Assembly (NCBI GenBank): GCA_000435975.1
Contig: FR884119.1
Span: 1-23,218 of the forward strand
Reading direction: 5' to 3'
Length of the DNA: 23,218 nucleotides
DNA from: Oscillibacter sp. CAG:241
GTDB lineage: Bacteria; Bacillota; Clostridia; Oscillospirales; Oscillospiraceae
Position 1 is the first letter of the stretch, and every line of letters starts with the position of its first letter. The translations under genes and the position numbers were made by a program. Positions 15,449-21,228 of the stretch are shown here, piece after piece. A model generated the notes under the pieces. That model made no database searches. It saw only the letters and a program-made list of their open reading frames with translations, and was not told the DNA's origin.

Positions 15449-16347
15449 CACAGCTCCCCCCTTCTGAAGTACATATAAAGGCTGTACATGGTGCAGCACA
15501 CCACGAAGCCCACCGCCACGTTCAGGGGCAGAATCAGCCCGGCGGACAGAATGCGGCCCGGGGTGCCGGGGGAGATGACAGAGTGCAGGTGATTGGCGCC
15601 GGTATAGAAGGAGTAGCTCTTGGCCAGGCAGTAAAAGCCCAGGGAGCACAGCACCACCGTCTGGAGCCGCCGGGGCCGCAGCACGGCGGAGGCCGCCGCA
15701 TCGCCCCACACCATGGCAAACAGCATCAGCCCCGCTGCCAGAATGGCACCGCCGGAGAAGCCGCCGCCGGGGGACAGGTGGCCGTTGAGAAGAATATAGA
15801 TGCCGAACACCAGGATCACCGGAATGAGAAACTTGCTCATGGGGGCCACGATGGGGTCCGAGGCATAGTCCACCACGTCGGGCTGGAGAAGCCAGCGCCT
15901 TTTGCCGGAGCGGTTGAGCAGGATGGTCACGGCGCACATGGCGGTGAACAGCACAAAGGATTCGCCCAGGGTATCGAAGGCACGGTAGTCCAGGATCATG
16001 CCGGCCACGGTGTTTACCGCGCCGGTCTCCTGGGTGCCCTGCTCCACATAGCGCTGGGCTACCTCGTTGACGGTGGGGGCGGTATCGGAGCCGTAGGGGG
16101 GCAGGTCCGCTGCCGTCAGCAGCATGAGGGCCGACAGCACCAGGCACAGAAGGCCAGCCAGCACGTTGTACAGCCGCAGGGACCGGTGGACTCCCTGCTC
16201 CACCAGCGTCCGGTCCCGGCGGGGGGTCGGATGAGCGGAGACGTTTTCAGCCGGACACTCCGGAGGCTCCTTTTGCAGCTGCTCGGACAGGTCCAGGCCG
16301 CCGTGGAGCCAGAGCTGCACCAGGGAGGGCTCAGAGGGTGTCGTCAT
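15448..16347 (-). CDS. MbhE-MrpB fusion subunit
   Basis: 299-aa fusion. Residues 1-60 are a hydrophilic N-terminal extension. The MbhE-like part (about 61-145) has one membrane segment, the conserved ETGAVNTVAGMILDYRAFDTLGE and another segment. The MnhB/MrpB part (about 160-299) has DPIVAP, the signature NGHLSPGGGFSGGA (188-201) and further helices. MbhE is normally separate or part of MrpA's C-terminus. The start is ATG 16347, with AGAGGAGG about 7 nt upstream, and it overlaps the previous gene by 17 nt. In the complex it would bridge the small subunits and the large channels. The 60-residue N-terminus is not recognised. Confidence 0.85.
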   Translation of the reverse strand: MTTPSEPSLVQLWLHGGLDLSEQLQKEPPECPAENVSAHPTPRRDRTLVEQGVHRSLRLYNVLAGLLCLVLSALMLLTAADLPPYGSDTAPTVNEVAQRYVEQGTQETGAVNTVAGMILDYRAFDTLGESFVLFTAMCAVTILLNRSGKRRWLLQPDVVDYASDPIVAPMSKFLIPVILVFGIYILLNGHLSPGGGFSGGAILAAGLMLFAMVWGDAAASAVLRPRRLQTVVLCSLGFYCLAKSYSFYTGANHLHSVISPGTPGRILSAGLILPLNVAVGFVVCCTMYSLYMYFRRGEL

Positions 16348-16624
16348 GGTGGTCCTCCTCTCTGCGGGCCTCATGCTCCGCGTCCTTGTCAATGAGGTTG
16401 ATACGCCGCAGGGTCAGGAAAAACAGAATGCCCGTGATGCCTGCGCCCACGGCGGCCTCGGTGATGGCCAGATCCGGAGATTCCAGCAGCAGCCACACCA
16501 CGGACATGATGATGGAATAGGCCATGTAGATGATGACAGCACGCATGGGCTTTTTCACCAGAGCGGTGGCCACGGCACAGACCAACAGGCCAATCAGCAG
16601 GAGGATGCGGAAGACCGTACTCAT
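16331..16624 (-). CDS. MbhD/DUF4040 subunit (MrpA C-terminal-domain equivalent)
   Basis: 97-aa membrane protein with three hydrophobic segments and the hallmark ESPDLAITEAAVGAGITG, which contains the conserved acidic residues of MbhD and of the MrpA C-terminal domain. It has a charged tail (KDAEHEARREEDHHDD). Its start overlaps the mrpG stop as ATGA. In canonical Mrp operons this domain is fused to MrpA; here it is a separate gene, as in membrane-bound hydrogenases. Confidence 0.88.
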   Translation of the reverse strand: MSTVFRILLLIGLLVCAVATALVKKPMRAVIIYMAYSIIMSVVWLLLESPDLAITEAAVGAGITGILFFLTLRRINLIDKDAEHEARREEDHHDDTL

Positions 16625-16965
16625 TGACCGGCCTCCTGTTCTCCGTCGGGCAGCTCCAGGTGCTGCTCCAGATTCTGGTTCACCCGGTACTCAAACTGGG
16701 CCAGCATATGGCCGGACAGGGGAGAGGTGCACCACTGGAGGATCACCACCAGCAGCAGCTTCCACAGCACCGGGCGCAGGCCCACCGCCAGCATCACCGC
16801 CAGCACCAGCAGGGAAAGACCCAGGGTGTCGGCTATGGAGGCGGCATGGAGCCGGTTCAGGGTAAAGTCAAAGCGAAACAGGCCCACCATGGCGGTCAGC
16901 AGGGCAAAGCACCCGGCCAGCACGCACAGAGCCGTCAGGCCGAAGCGGATCCATTCACCGGTCAT
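16621..16965 (-). CDS. mrpG: MrpG-like antiporter subunit
   Basis: 114 aa with three membrane segments. VGLFRFDFTLNRLHAASIAD and the following TLG match the MrpG/MnhG signature. The cytosolic tail is acidic. AAGGAGG lies 9 nt before the ATG, and the start overlaps the mrpF stop by 11 nt. Confidence 0.9.
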   Translation of the reverse strand: MTGEWIRFGLTALCVLAGCFALLTAMVGLFRFDFTLNRLHAASIADTLGLSLLVLAVMLAVGLRPVLWKLLLVVILQWCTSPLSGHMLAQFEYRVNQNLEQHLELPDGEQEAGQ

Positions 16966-17278
16966 GCGATTCGTCCTCCTTCTTGTCCTGCCGCTTGCGC
17001 TGGTACAGGTTGATGTAAATGCGGCACAGCAGCATTACCGCGATAAACGACAGCACCACATACACGATGGCCACGTCCGCCAGGTAGTCCTCGCCCAGCA
17101 GATAGGCCAGGATGGCGATGATAATGGCCACCAGCGTGCCGGTAAGGTTGATGCCGATGCTGCGGTCCGACGTCAGCCGGGCCCGGATGATATAGACCAT
17201 CACTGCCAGCAGGCCCAGACCCAGAAACACCAGCGCGCCCCAGAACAGATAGTGATAGCACTGTTGGATCAGTTCCAT
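16955..17278 (-). CDS. mrpF: MrpF-like antiporter subunit
   Basis: 107 aa with three membrane segments. RARLTSDRSIGINLTGTLV matches the MrpF/MnhF core (typically GPT-x-x-DRVLA). The C-terminus is basic and charged. The start at 17278 overlaps the mrpE stop by 10 nt. A longer in-frame reading from 17320 would intrude into mrpE and lacks a ribosome site. Confidence 0.88.
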   Translation of the reverse strand: MELIQQCYHYLFWGALVFLGLGLLAVMVYIIRARLTSDRSIGINLTGTLVAIIIAILAYLLGEDYLADVAIVYVVLSFIAVMLLCRIYINLYQRKRQDKKEDESHDR

Positions 17279-17745
17279 TCCGGGCCCTCCATTTTCCGCA
17301 GGAGCCGGGTCAGACTCCAATCCGGGATGTCGGCGGCATGAGCCTTATTCAGGCACAGCACCAGGTAGTCCTCTCCCTCCTGGCGCACCGTCACAGTGCC
17401 GGGGGTCAGGGTGATGGAGTTGGACAGCAGCATCCGGGAGACGGGCTTTTCCAGGGGCGCGTGGACCCGGACGATGGCAGGGTGATAGTCCGGCTTCCGG
17501 GACCAGATCACCCGCATCACAGCCAGGTTGGCCCGGATGATCTCCCGCACAAGGATCGCACCGTAGACAACATAGCCGCCCAGGCGCTTCAGAAAACGCC
17601 GCTCCGCCTGGGGCCGGCAGCCCAGGGCAGCCACGCAGAACGCGTAGACCGCACCGGTGATGACCACGCCGAACAGGCAGATCTCCAGCGTGACTTTTCC
17701 GTTCAGGATCAGCCACAGCAGGAACAAAAAGATACACATGACCAT
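17269..17745 (-). CDS. mrpE: MrpE-like antiporter subunit
   Basis: 158-aa MrpE/MnhE, first gene of the operon. Two or three N-terminal membrane segments are followed by REIIRANLAVMRVIW and the conserved SNSITLTPGTVTV (about 107-119), which is diagnostic of the family. Then comes the cytosolic domain with GEDYLVLCLNKAHA. The start is ATG 17745, with GAGG 8 nt upstream; a second ATG two codons later is less well spaced. Mrp E subunits are needed for full antiport activity in Bacillus. Confidence 0.9.
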   Translation of the reverse strand: MVMCIFLFLLWLILNGKVTLEICLFGVVITGAVYAFCVAALGCRPQAERRFLKRLGGYVVYGAILVREIIRANLAVMRVIWSRKPDYHPAIVRVHAPLEKPVSRMLLSNSITLTPGTVTVRQEGEDYLVLCLNKAHAADIPDWSLTRLLRKMEGPEWN

Positions 17746-17775
17746 GGGGGGTTCCTCATTCCTCTCTCATGCATA

Positions 17776-17819
17776 CGGCAAAAAGCCGTTAAGTGATTTT
17801 TGCGATAAGGGCAAAAATC
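17776..17819 (-). promoter_or_regulatory. Two hairpins in the mrp operon leader
   Basis: In the leader of about 80 nt, GATTTTTGC/GCAAAAATC form a 9-bp stem (17795-17803 with 17811-17819), followed by a smaller CGGC-TTTTT-GCCG hairpin (17776-17788). They end about 30 nt before the mrpE start. They could be a cis-regulatory element or a stability structure. No known riboswitch class was recognised. Confidence 0.45.
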
Positions 17820-17833
17820 TTCATACAAAATTT

Positions 17834-17863
17834 ATTGTAGCATGTATACGGAAATGAAGTCAA
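17834..17863 (-). promoter_or_regulatory. Promoter of the mrp-like operon
   Basis: On the minus strand, -35 TTGACT (17858-17863), an 18-bp spacer and an extended -10 TGCTACAAT (TACAAT at 17834-17839). This is the only good promoter between the arsR terminator and mrpE. Confidence 0.75.
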
Positions 17864-17918
17864 CAAAAAATGGGGATTCCCGCAGAAAATCGGAAGATTC
17901 ACCGGGAAAAAGCGAAAT

Positions 17919-17950
17919 CAGGCGGCGAATCCGTGAAAATTCGCCGCCTG
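17919..17950 (-). terminator. Terminator between arsR-like gene and mrp operon
   Basis: Perfect 12-bp stem CAGGCGGCGAAT / ATTCGCCGCCTG (17919-17930, 17939-17950) with an 8-nt loop. On the minus strand it is followed by a broken T tract (ATTTCGCTTTTT). Some read-through into the mrp operon is possible. Confidence 0.65.
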
Positions 17951-17976
17951 CACTGTATAAATTTCCGGAATTTTCC

Positions 17977-18042
17977 TCATATGGAAAGGACTGCGTATGC
18001 CGCCAGGGTGAGGACAATGGTGCGATTATGGGTTTTCCACAT
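17977..18042 (-). pseudogene. 21-codon hydrophobic ORF, possible remnant of sdpI
   Basis: ATG at 18042 starts within the last codons of the ArsR-like gene and reads MWKTHNRTIVLTLAAYAVLSI, then TGA at 17977. A charged start followed by a hydrophobic stretch resembles the first membrane segment of SdpI-type proteins, whose genes normally sit in exactly this coupled position after sdpR. Nothing recognisable follows the stop. It may be a decayed immunity gene, a small membrane peptide, or chance. Confidence 0.3.
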
Positions 18043-18310
18043 GCTGCCCGTCTCCCTTCAGCCGGGTCAGCCACAGCAGGATCTCCTCCAGCACCGAGGC
18101 GTTCAGCTCATAGAATATGAATTTTCCCCGGCGGTCATCCCGGATCAGGTCCGCCTCCTTCAGCACCGACAGGTGCCGGGATACGGCGGCGGCGCTGATC
18201 GCAAAGTGGTCCGCCAGTTCTCCGGCGCTTTTGCGTCCGTCCCGCAGCAGCTCCAATATGGCCCGTCGGGTGGGGTCCGCCAGCGCCCGCAGCGTATTTT
18301 GCAGCGACAC
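18026..18310 (-). CDS. ArsR/SdpR-family transcriptional repressor
   Basis: 94-aa winged-helix DNA-binding protein. ALADPTRRAILELLRDG (about 9-25) is followed by the recognition helix SAAAVSRHLSVLKEADLI (39-56) and the wing RRGKFIFYEL. No CxC or other metal-binding motif of metal-sensing ArsR proteins is seen. The tail NASVLEEILLWLTRLKG fits the SdpR autorepressor subfamily. The start is placed at GTG 18310, because GGAGG (18319-18323) is 8 nt upstream. The in-frame ATG at 18328 has no ribosome site, although a leaderless start there cannot be excluded. A candidate operator lies at 18329-18351. The usual sdpI partner gene is absent. Confidence 0.85.
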   Translation of the reverse strand: MSLQNTLRALADPTRRAILELLRDGRKSAGELADHFAISAAAVSRHLSVLKEADLIRDDRRGKFIFYELNASVLEEILLWLTRLKGDGQHVENP

Positions 18311-18328
18311 AATGAGTTCCTCCGTCAT

Positions 18329-18351
18329 TTAACAATTAACTGAAATGTTAA
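18329..18351. promoter_or_regulatory. Candidate autoregulatory operator of the ArsR-like gene
   Basis: Inverted repeat TTAACA...TGTTAA (18329-18334, 18346-18351) in A/T-rich DNA over the predicted transcription start, just upstream of the coding region. The placement suits an ArsR/SdpR autorepressor; binding is inferred. Confidence 0.45.
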
Positions 18352-18355
18352 TCAT

Positions 18356-18384
18356 ATGATAGCAAATATTTTCCGGTCTGTCAA
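18356..18384 (-). promoter_or_regulatory. Promoter of the ArsR-like gene
   Basis: On the minus strand, a perfect -35 TTGACA (18379-18384), a 17-bp spacer and an extended -10 TGCTATCAT (TATCAT at 18356-18361). The predicted start falls near 18349, inside the inverted repeat. Confidence 0.8.
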
Positions 18385-18385
18385 G

Positions 18386-18401
18386 TGTTGCAATTGCGAC
18401 A
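18386..18401. promoter_or_regulatory. Crp/Fnr-like palindrome between divergent promoters
   Basis: TGTTGCAATTGCGACA fits the 5-6-5 layout of Crp/Fnr-family sites (half-sites TGTTG and CGACA, one mismatch). It is centred 41.5 bp before the start expected from the -10 TATACT (18423-18428) of the ferredoxin-like gene, the class II activator position. That promoter has no good -35. The site also lies just behind the -35 of the ArsR-like gene. Confidence 0.5.
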
Positions 18402-18465
18402 GACAGGAGCGGGCGTTGGGCGTATACTCACAGGCGTATCATTGGAAATAAGGAGGACTCATTTG

Positions 18466-19161
18466 ATGATTCGCAGGATCATTCACATAGACCAGGACAA
18501 GTGCAACGGCTGCGGGGCCTGTGCCAAGGCGTGCCATGAGGGCGCCATCGACATGGTGGACGGCAAGGCCCGGCTCATGCGGGAGCACTACTGCGACGGG
18601 CTGGGGGATTGTCTGCCGGCCTGTCCCACCGGGGCCATCACCTTTGAGGAGCGGGAGGCTCCCGCCTATGACGAGGCGGCGGTGAAGGCTGCCCAGGCGG
18701 CAAAAAAACAGGCCCACACCGGCTGTCCCGGCACGGCTATCCGCCAGCTGATGCACAAAAAGCCCGCACCGCCGGCACCCGGCGGGGAGACGGAGAGCCA
18801 GCTCACCAACTGGCCGGTACAGATCAAGCTGGTTCCCACCCGGGCCCCGTATTTTGACGGGGCAGAGCTGCTGATCGCGGCGGACTGCACGGCGTTTGCC
18901 TATGCCGATTTTCATAGCCGGTTTCTGGCCGGGCGGGTATGCCTCATCGGCTGTCCCAAGCTGGACGGAGTGGACTATACCGGAAAGCTGGCGGAGATCC
19001 TTCGGGGCAACAGCATTCGCTCCGTAACGGTGCTGCGGATGGAGGTGCCCTGCTGCGGCGGGCTGGAGATGGCTGCCCGTCGGGCCGTGGAGCAGTGCGG
19101 TAAGGATATGCCCTGGCAGGTGTGCACCGTCCATATCGACGGCACGGTGACGAAAAACTGA
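18466..19161 (+). CDS. Cysteine-rich 4Fe-4S ferredoxin-like protein
   Basis: 231-aa soluble iron-sulfur protein. The first cluster motif is complete: C13-x2-C16-x2-C19-x3-C23 in CNGCGACAKACHEGA. The second is atypical: C43-x5-C49-x3-C53-P, with Leu46 where a cysteine normally sits. An Ala/Pro-rich linker leads to a C-terminal domain with C141, C159-x3-C163 (CLIGCPKLDG), C196-C197 (PCCGG) and further Cys. Similar clostridial proteins are known beside hybrid-cluster (hcp) genes under HcpR-type control, which fits the palindrome upstream. The start is ATG 18466, with AAGGAGG 9 nt upstream; the preceding TTG is possible. Electron transfer or stress-related redox is inferred; the partner is unknown. 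Confidence 0.82.
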   Translation: MIRRIIHIDQDKCNGCGACAKACHEGAIDMVDGKARLMREHYCDGLGDCLPACPTGAITFEEREAPAYDEAAVKAAQAAKKQAHTGCPGTAIRQLMHKKPAPPAPGGETESQLTNWPVQIKLVPTRAPYFDGAELLIAADCTAFAYADFHSRFLAGRVCLIGCPKLDGVDYTGKLAEILRGNSIRSVTVLRMEVPCCGGLEMAARRAVEQCGKDMPWQVCTVHIDGTVTKN

Positions 19162-19164
19162 CGT

Positions 19165-19207
19165 AAAAAAACGCTGACCGCACGATAGAGCGCGGCCAGC
19201 GCTTTTT
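19165..19207 (+). terminator. Terminator of the ferredoxin-like gene
   Basis: CGCTGACCGC pairs with GCGGCCAGCG (one A-C mismatch) around an 11-nt loop. It is flanked by an A run before and T5 after, and lies immediately after the stop codon. Confidence 0.8.
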
Positions 19208-19265
19208 CAGCTGCGGGTCCATCTATTTTCTGAACGCCGCCCGGCCCGGAAAAGTGGAAATCCGG

Positions 19266-19294
19266 TTTACAGGAAAAGCTTCTTATGGTATACT
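19266..19294 (+). promoter_or_regulatory. Promoter of rodA
   Basis: -35 TTTACA (19266-19271), a 17-bp spacer and an extended -10 TGGTATACT (TATACT at 19289-19294). It is about 43 nt before the rodA start. Confidence 0.75.
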
Positions 19295-19343
19295 AAAGGG
19301 ACATTGTGTTTCCTTCCAACGGTTTTTACAAGAGGAGCCTTTC

Positions 19344-20492
19344 ATGCTGAAACGAATCAAAGATAGCATTTTGGATATTTTGCGGCAGGCCGACTGGCTG
19401 CTGCTGTGCCTTTGCTGCGGGGCGGCGCTGTTCGGGCTGGTGATGATCGCCAGCGCTACCAATTTTCTGGGCTCATGGAAGATGGTCATTGTCCAGGCCT
19501 GCGCCATTGTGCTGGGGGTGGGGATCTATTTCCTCATGTCCCAGATCGACCTGACGGAGGCATCCAAGCGGTGGAAGTGGCTGCTGGGCTTCGGCATTGT
19601 CCTGTTCCTGCTGCTGAAAACACCCTTGGGCATTGAAAATAACGGCAACCGGGCCTGGCTGGGCATCCGGGGCTTTCCGGCCAATATTCAGCCGGCGGAG
19701 ATCGTGAAGCTGACGTTTATCCTGGTGCTCAGCAAGCAGCTGGTGTGGGTGAAGGAGCACTGGGGACTAAGGTCCCTGCGGTCCGTTGCGTTTCTGGGCG
19801 GACATCTGCTGCTGATGGTGGGGCTGTATTACGCCATCTCCTCGGATATGGGCAGCGCCCTGGTGTATGCGTTCGTCTTTGCCGCCATGGCCTTTGTGGC
19901 CGGGGTGGCGGCCCGGTGGTTTGTCATCGCGCTGCTGGGCGGCGGCGCGGCGTTTTATCTGCTGTGGGAGCTGGATAAAATTCCGGACTATATGAAGGAG
20001 CGGTTCATGGTGGTGTTTGACCACAGCCTGGACCCTCTGGGCGCAGGCTGGCAGCAGACCCGGAGCCTTCTGGCGCTGGGCGGCGGCAAGCTGACGGGGC
20101 AGGGACTGTTCCACGGCATCCAGACCCAGGGCGAGTATTCCGGCAGTCTGCCCTTCCGGTACACGGACTTCATCTTCTCCGCCATCGGCGAGGAGCTGGG
20201 GATGCTGGGGTGTCTGGCGGTGCTGATTCTGCTGACGGCCATCATCGTGCGGTGCCTGATGGTGGCGAAAAACGCCCGAAACACCATAGAGAGCTACGTT
20301 TGCGTGGGTGTGGCGGCGGTCCTGATCTTCCAGACCATCAGCAACGTGGGCATGTGTCTGTTTGTGATGCCGGTGGTGGGTCTGACGCTGCCGTTTTTCA
20401 GCTATGGCGGCTCGTCCATTGTGACGCTGTTTGCGGCCATGGGGATGGTCAGCAGCGTCCAGAGCCATTCTCTGCCGGATTGGCTGCGGTAA
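19344..20492 (+). CDS. rodA: RodA, SEDS-family peptidoglycan polymerase
   Basis: 382-aa polytopic membrane glycosyltransferase of the FtsW/RodA/SpoVE (SEDS) family that polymerises lipid II for side-wall growth, together with a class B PBP. About ten membrane segments are visible. Signatures are NGNRAWLGIRGFPANIQPAE, the polymerase loop with the catalytic-type Asp230 in LDPLGAGWQQ, HGIQTQGEY, YTDFIFSAIGEELGMLG and the terminal VGLTLPFFSYGGSS. DMGSALV replaces the usual DLGTA. The match to LDPLGAGYQ-type RodA favours RodA over FtsW. The start is ATG 19344, with AGAGGAG about 9 nt upstream; upstream extensions would overlap the promoter. The acetyltransferase gene follows by 14 nt. Confidence 0.9.
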   Translation: MLKRIKDSILDILRQADWLLLCLCCGAALFGLVMIASATNFLGSWKMVIVQACAIVLGVGIYFLMSQIDLTEASKRWKWLLGFGIVLFLLLKTPLGIENNGNRAWLGIRGFPANIQPAEIVKLTFILVLSKQLVWVKEHWGLRSLRSVAFLGGHLLLMVGLYYAISSDMGSALVYAFVFAAMAFVAGVAARWFVIALLGGGAAFYLLWELDKIPDYMKERFMVVFDHSLDPLGAGWQQTRSLLALGGGKLTGQGLFHGIQTQGEYSGSLPFRYTDFIFSAIGEELGMLGCLAVLILLTAIIVRCLMVAKNARNTIESYVCVGVAAVLIFQTISNVGMCLFVMPVVGLTLPFFSYGGSSIVTLFAAMGMVSSVQSHSLPDWLR

Positions 20493-20506
20493 AGGGGGAT
20501 GCTGCC

Positions 20507-20968
20507 ATGCATGAGACGGAAGCGCTGCATATCCGCAGGCTGACGGCGGAGGACCTGGAGCCCCTGCACCGGCTGCTGTCGGACCCGGCGGTGATGCGGT
20601 ATCTGGAGCCGCCCTTCACCCGGGCGCAGACGGAGGCGTTCCTGCAAAAGGCGGGCATGGGCCGTGAGCCGCTGATCCGGGCGGTGGAGGACGGCCGCGG
20701 CTTTGCGGGATATGTGATCTATCACCCCTACGACGAGACGTCCATGGAGCTGGGGTGGGTTTTGGCTTCTGACCGGTGGGGCAGGGGGTACGCCCTGGCT
20801 CTGACCCGGCAGATGATTTGCCGGGCGCGGGAGAGTGGCCGGGATGCGGTCATAGAATGCCATCCGCAGCAGGCGGCTACCCGGCATATCGCGGAAAAAT
20901 TGGGCTTTCGTCCCTGCGGCATGGACGGCGGGTGCTGCGTGTACCGGTTGGCCGGGAAAAACGAATAG
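20507..20968 (+). CDS. GNAT-family N-acetyltransferase
   Basis: 153-aa protein with the GNAT fold. The N-terminal LHIRRLTAEDLEPLHRLL is followed by the acetyl-CoA loop in LASDRWGRGYALALT (WGxGYA, RimJ/RimL-type) and ECHPQQAATRHIAEKLGFRP (motif B, usual form NxxSxxvxeKLGF with the Asn replaced by His). The start ATG has GGGGGA 7 nt upstream and is probably co-transcribed with rodA. The substrate is unknown; the gene is slightly short for the RimJ group. Confidence 0.85.
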   Translation: MHETEALHIRRLTAEDLEPLHRLLSDPAVMRYLEPPFTRAQTEAFLQKAGMGREPLIRAVEDGRGFAGYVIYHPYDETSMELGWVLASDRWGRGYALALTRQMICRARESGRDAVIECHPQQAATRHIAEKLGFRPCGMDGGCCVYRLAGKNE

Positions 20969-20992
20969 ATAAGGGCTATCCGACCTTCTGAT

Positions 20993-21048
20993 ATGCTCCC
21001 TCTGTGAGAGACAGTGAAATAAAACACTGTCAGTCATGGAGGGAGCAT
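20993..21048 (+). repeat. 56-nt near-perfect hairpin after the acetyltransferase gene
   Basis: Outer arms ATGCTCCCTC/GAGGGAGCAT (20993-21002, 21039-21048) continue through five more pairs (two wobble), a 2x2 mismatch and an inner 7-bp stem GACAGTG/CACTGTC, to the loop AAATAAAA. TTTC follows from 21048. It lies 24 nt after the stop and may be the rodA-GNAT terminator, although it is unusually long for one. A palindromic mobile unit or small RNA are alternatives. Confidence 0.55.
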
Positions 21049-21105
21049 TTCTATGCCGCACAGGCAGCCATTAAGCGCACAAGCACGAGCTTTGCCTTGC
21101 CGCAT

Positions 21106-21139
21106 AAAAAAGCGGCCAGCAGCGATTGGCTGCTGGCCG
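21106..21139 (-). terminator. Terminator of the pyruvate:ferredoxin oxidoreductase gene
   Basis: On the minus strand, an 11-bp perfect stem CGGCCAGCAGC/GCTGCTGGCCG (21129-21139 with 21113-21123), a 5-nt loop and a T6 run. It lies about 90 nt after the stop. The 90 nt between hold no feature. Confidence 0.85.
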
Positions 21140-21228
21140 GGAAAACGATCTGTTTTTTCACTGTCCTCCTGACGGGGTGCGGTTCAAAGCTGAGTGCCGC
21201 CTTTTATGGTGTGATAGGAAATTGCCGC

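Noticed and set aside
8694..17745. Calling the operon a complete membrane-bound hydrogenase or complex I
   Set aside because: No NuoB, NuoC/D, NuoH or NuoI-like subunit and no [NiFe] ligands are present in the operon; only antiporter-type membrane subunits are seen.
18310..18328. ATG 18328 as start of the ArsR-like protein
   Set aside because: No ribosome site precedes it, while GTG 18310 has GGAGG at 8 nt and gives the usual family N-terminus. A leaderless start remains possible.
21053..21172. 39-aa ORF with GGAGG upstream after the acetyltransferase gene
   Set aside because: It runs through the nifJ terminator, with no similarity or coding bias. The GGAGG is part of the 56-nt hairpin arm.
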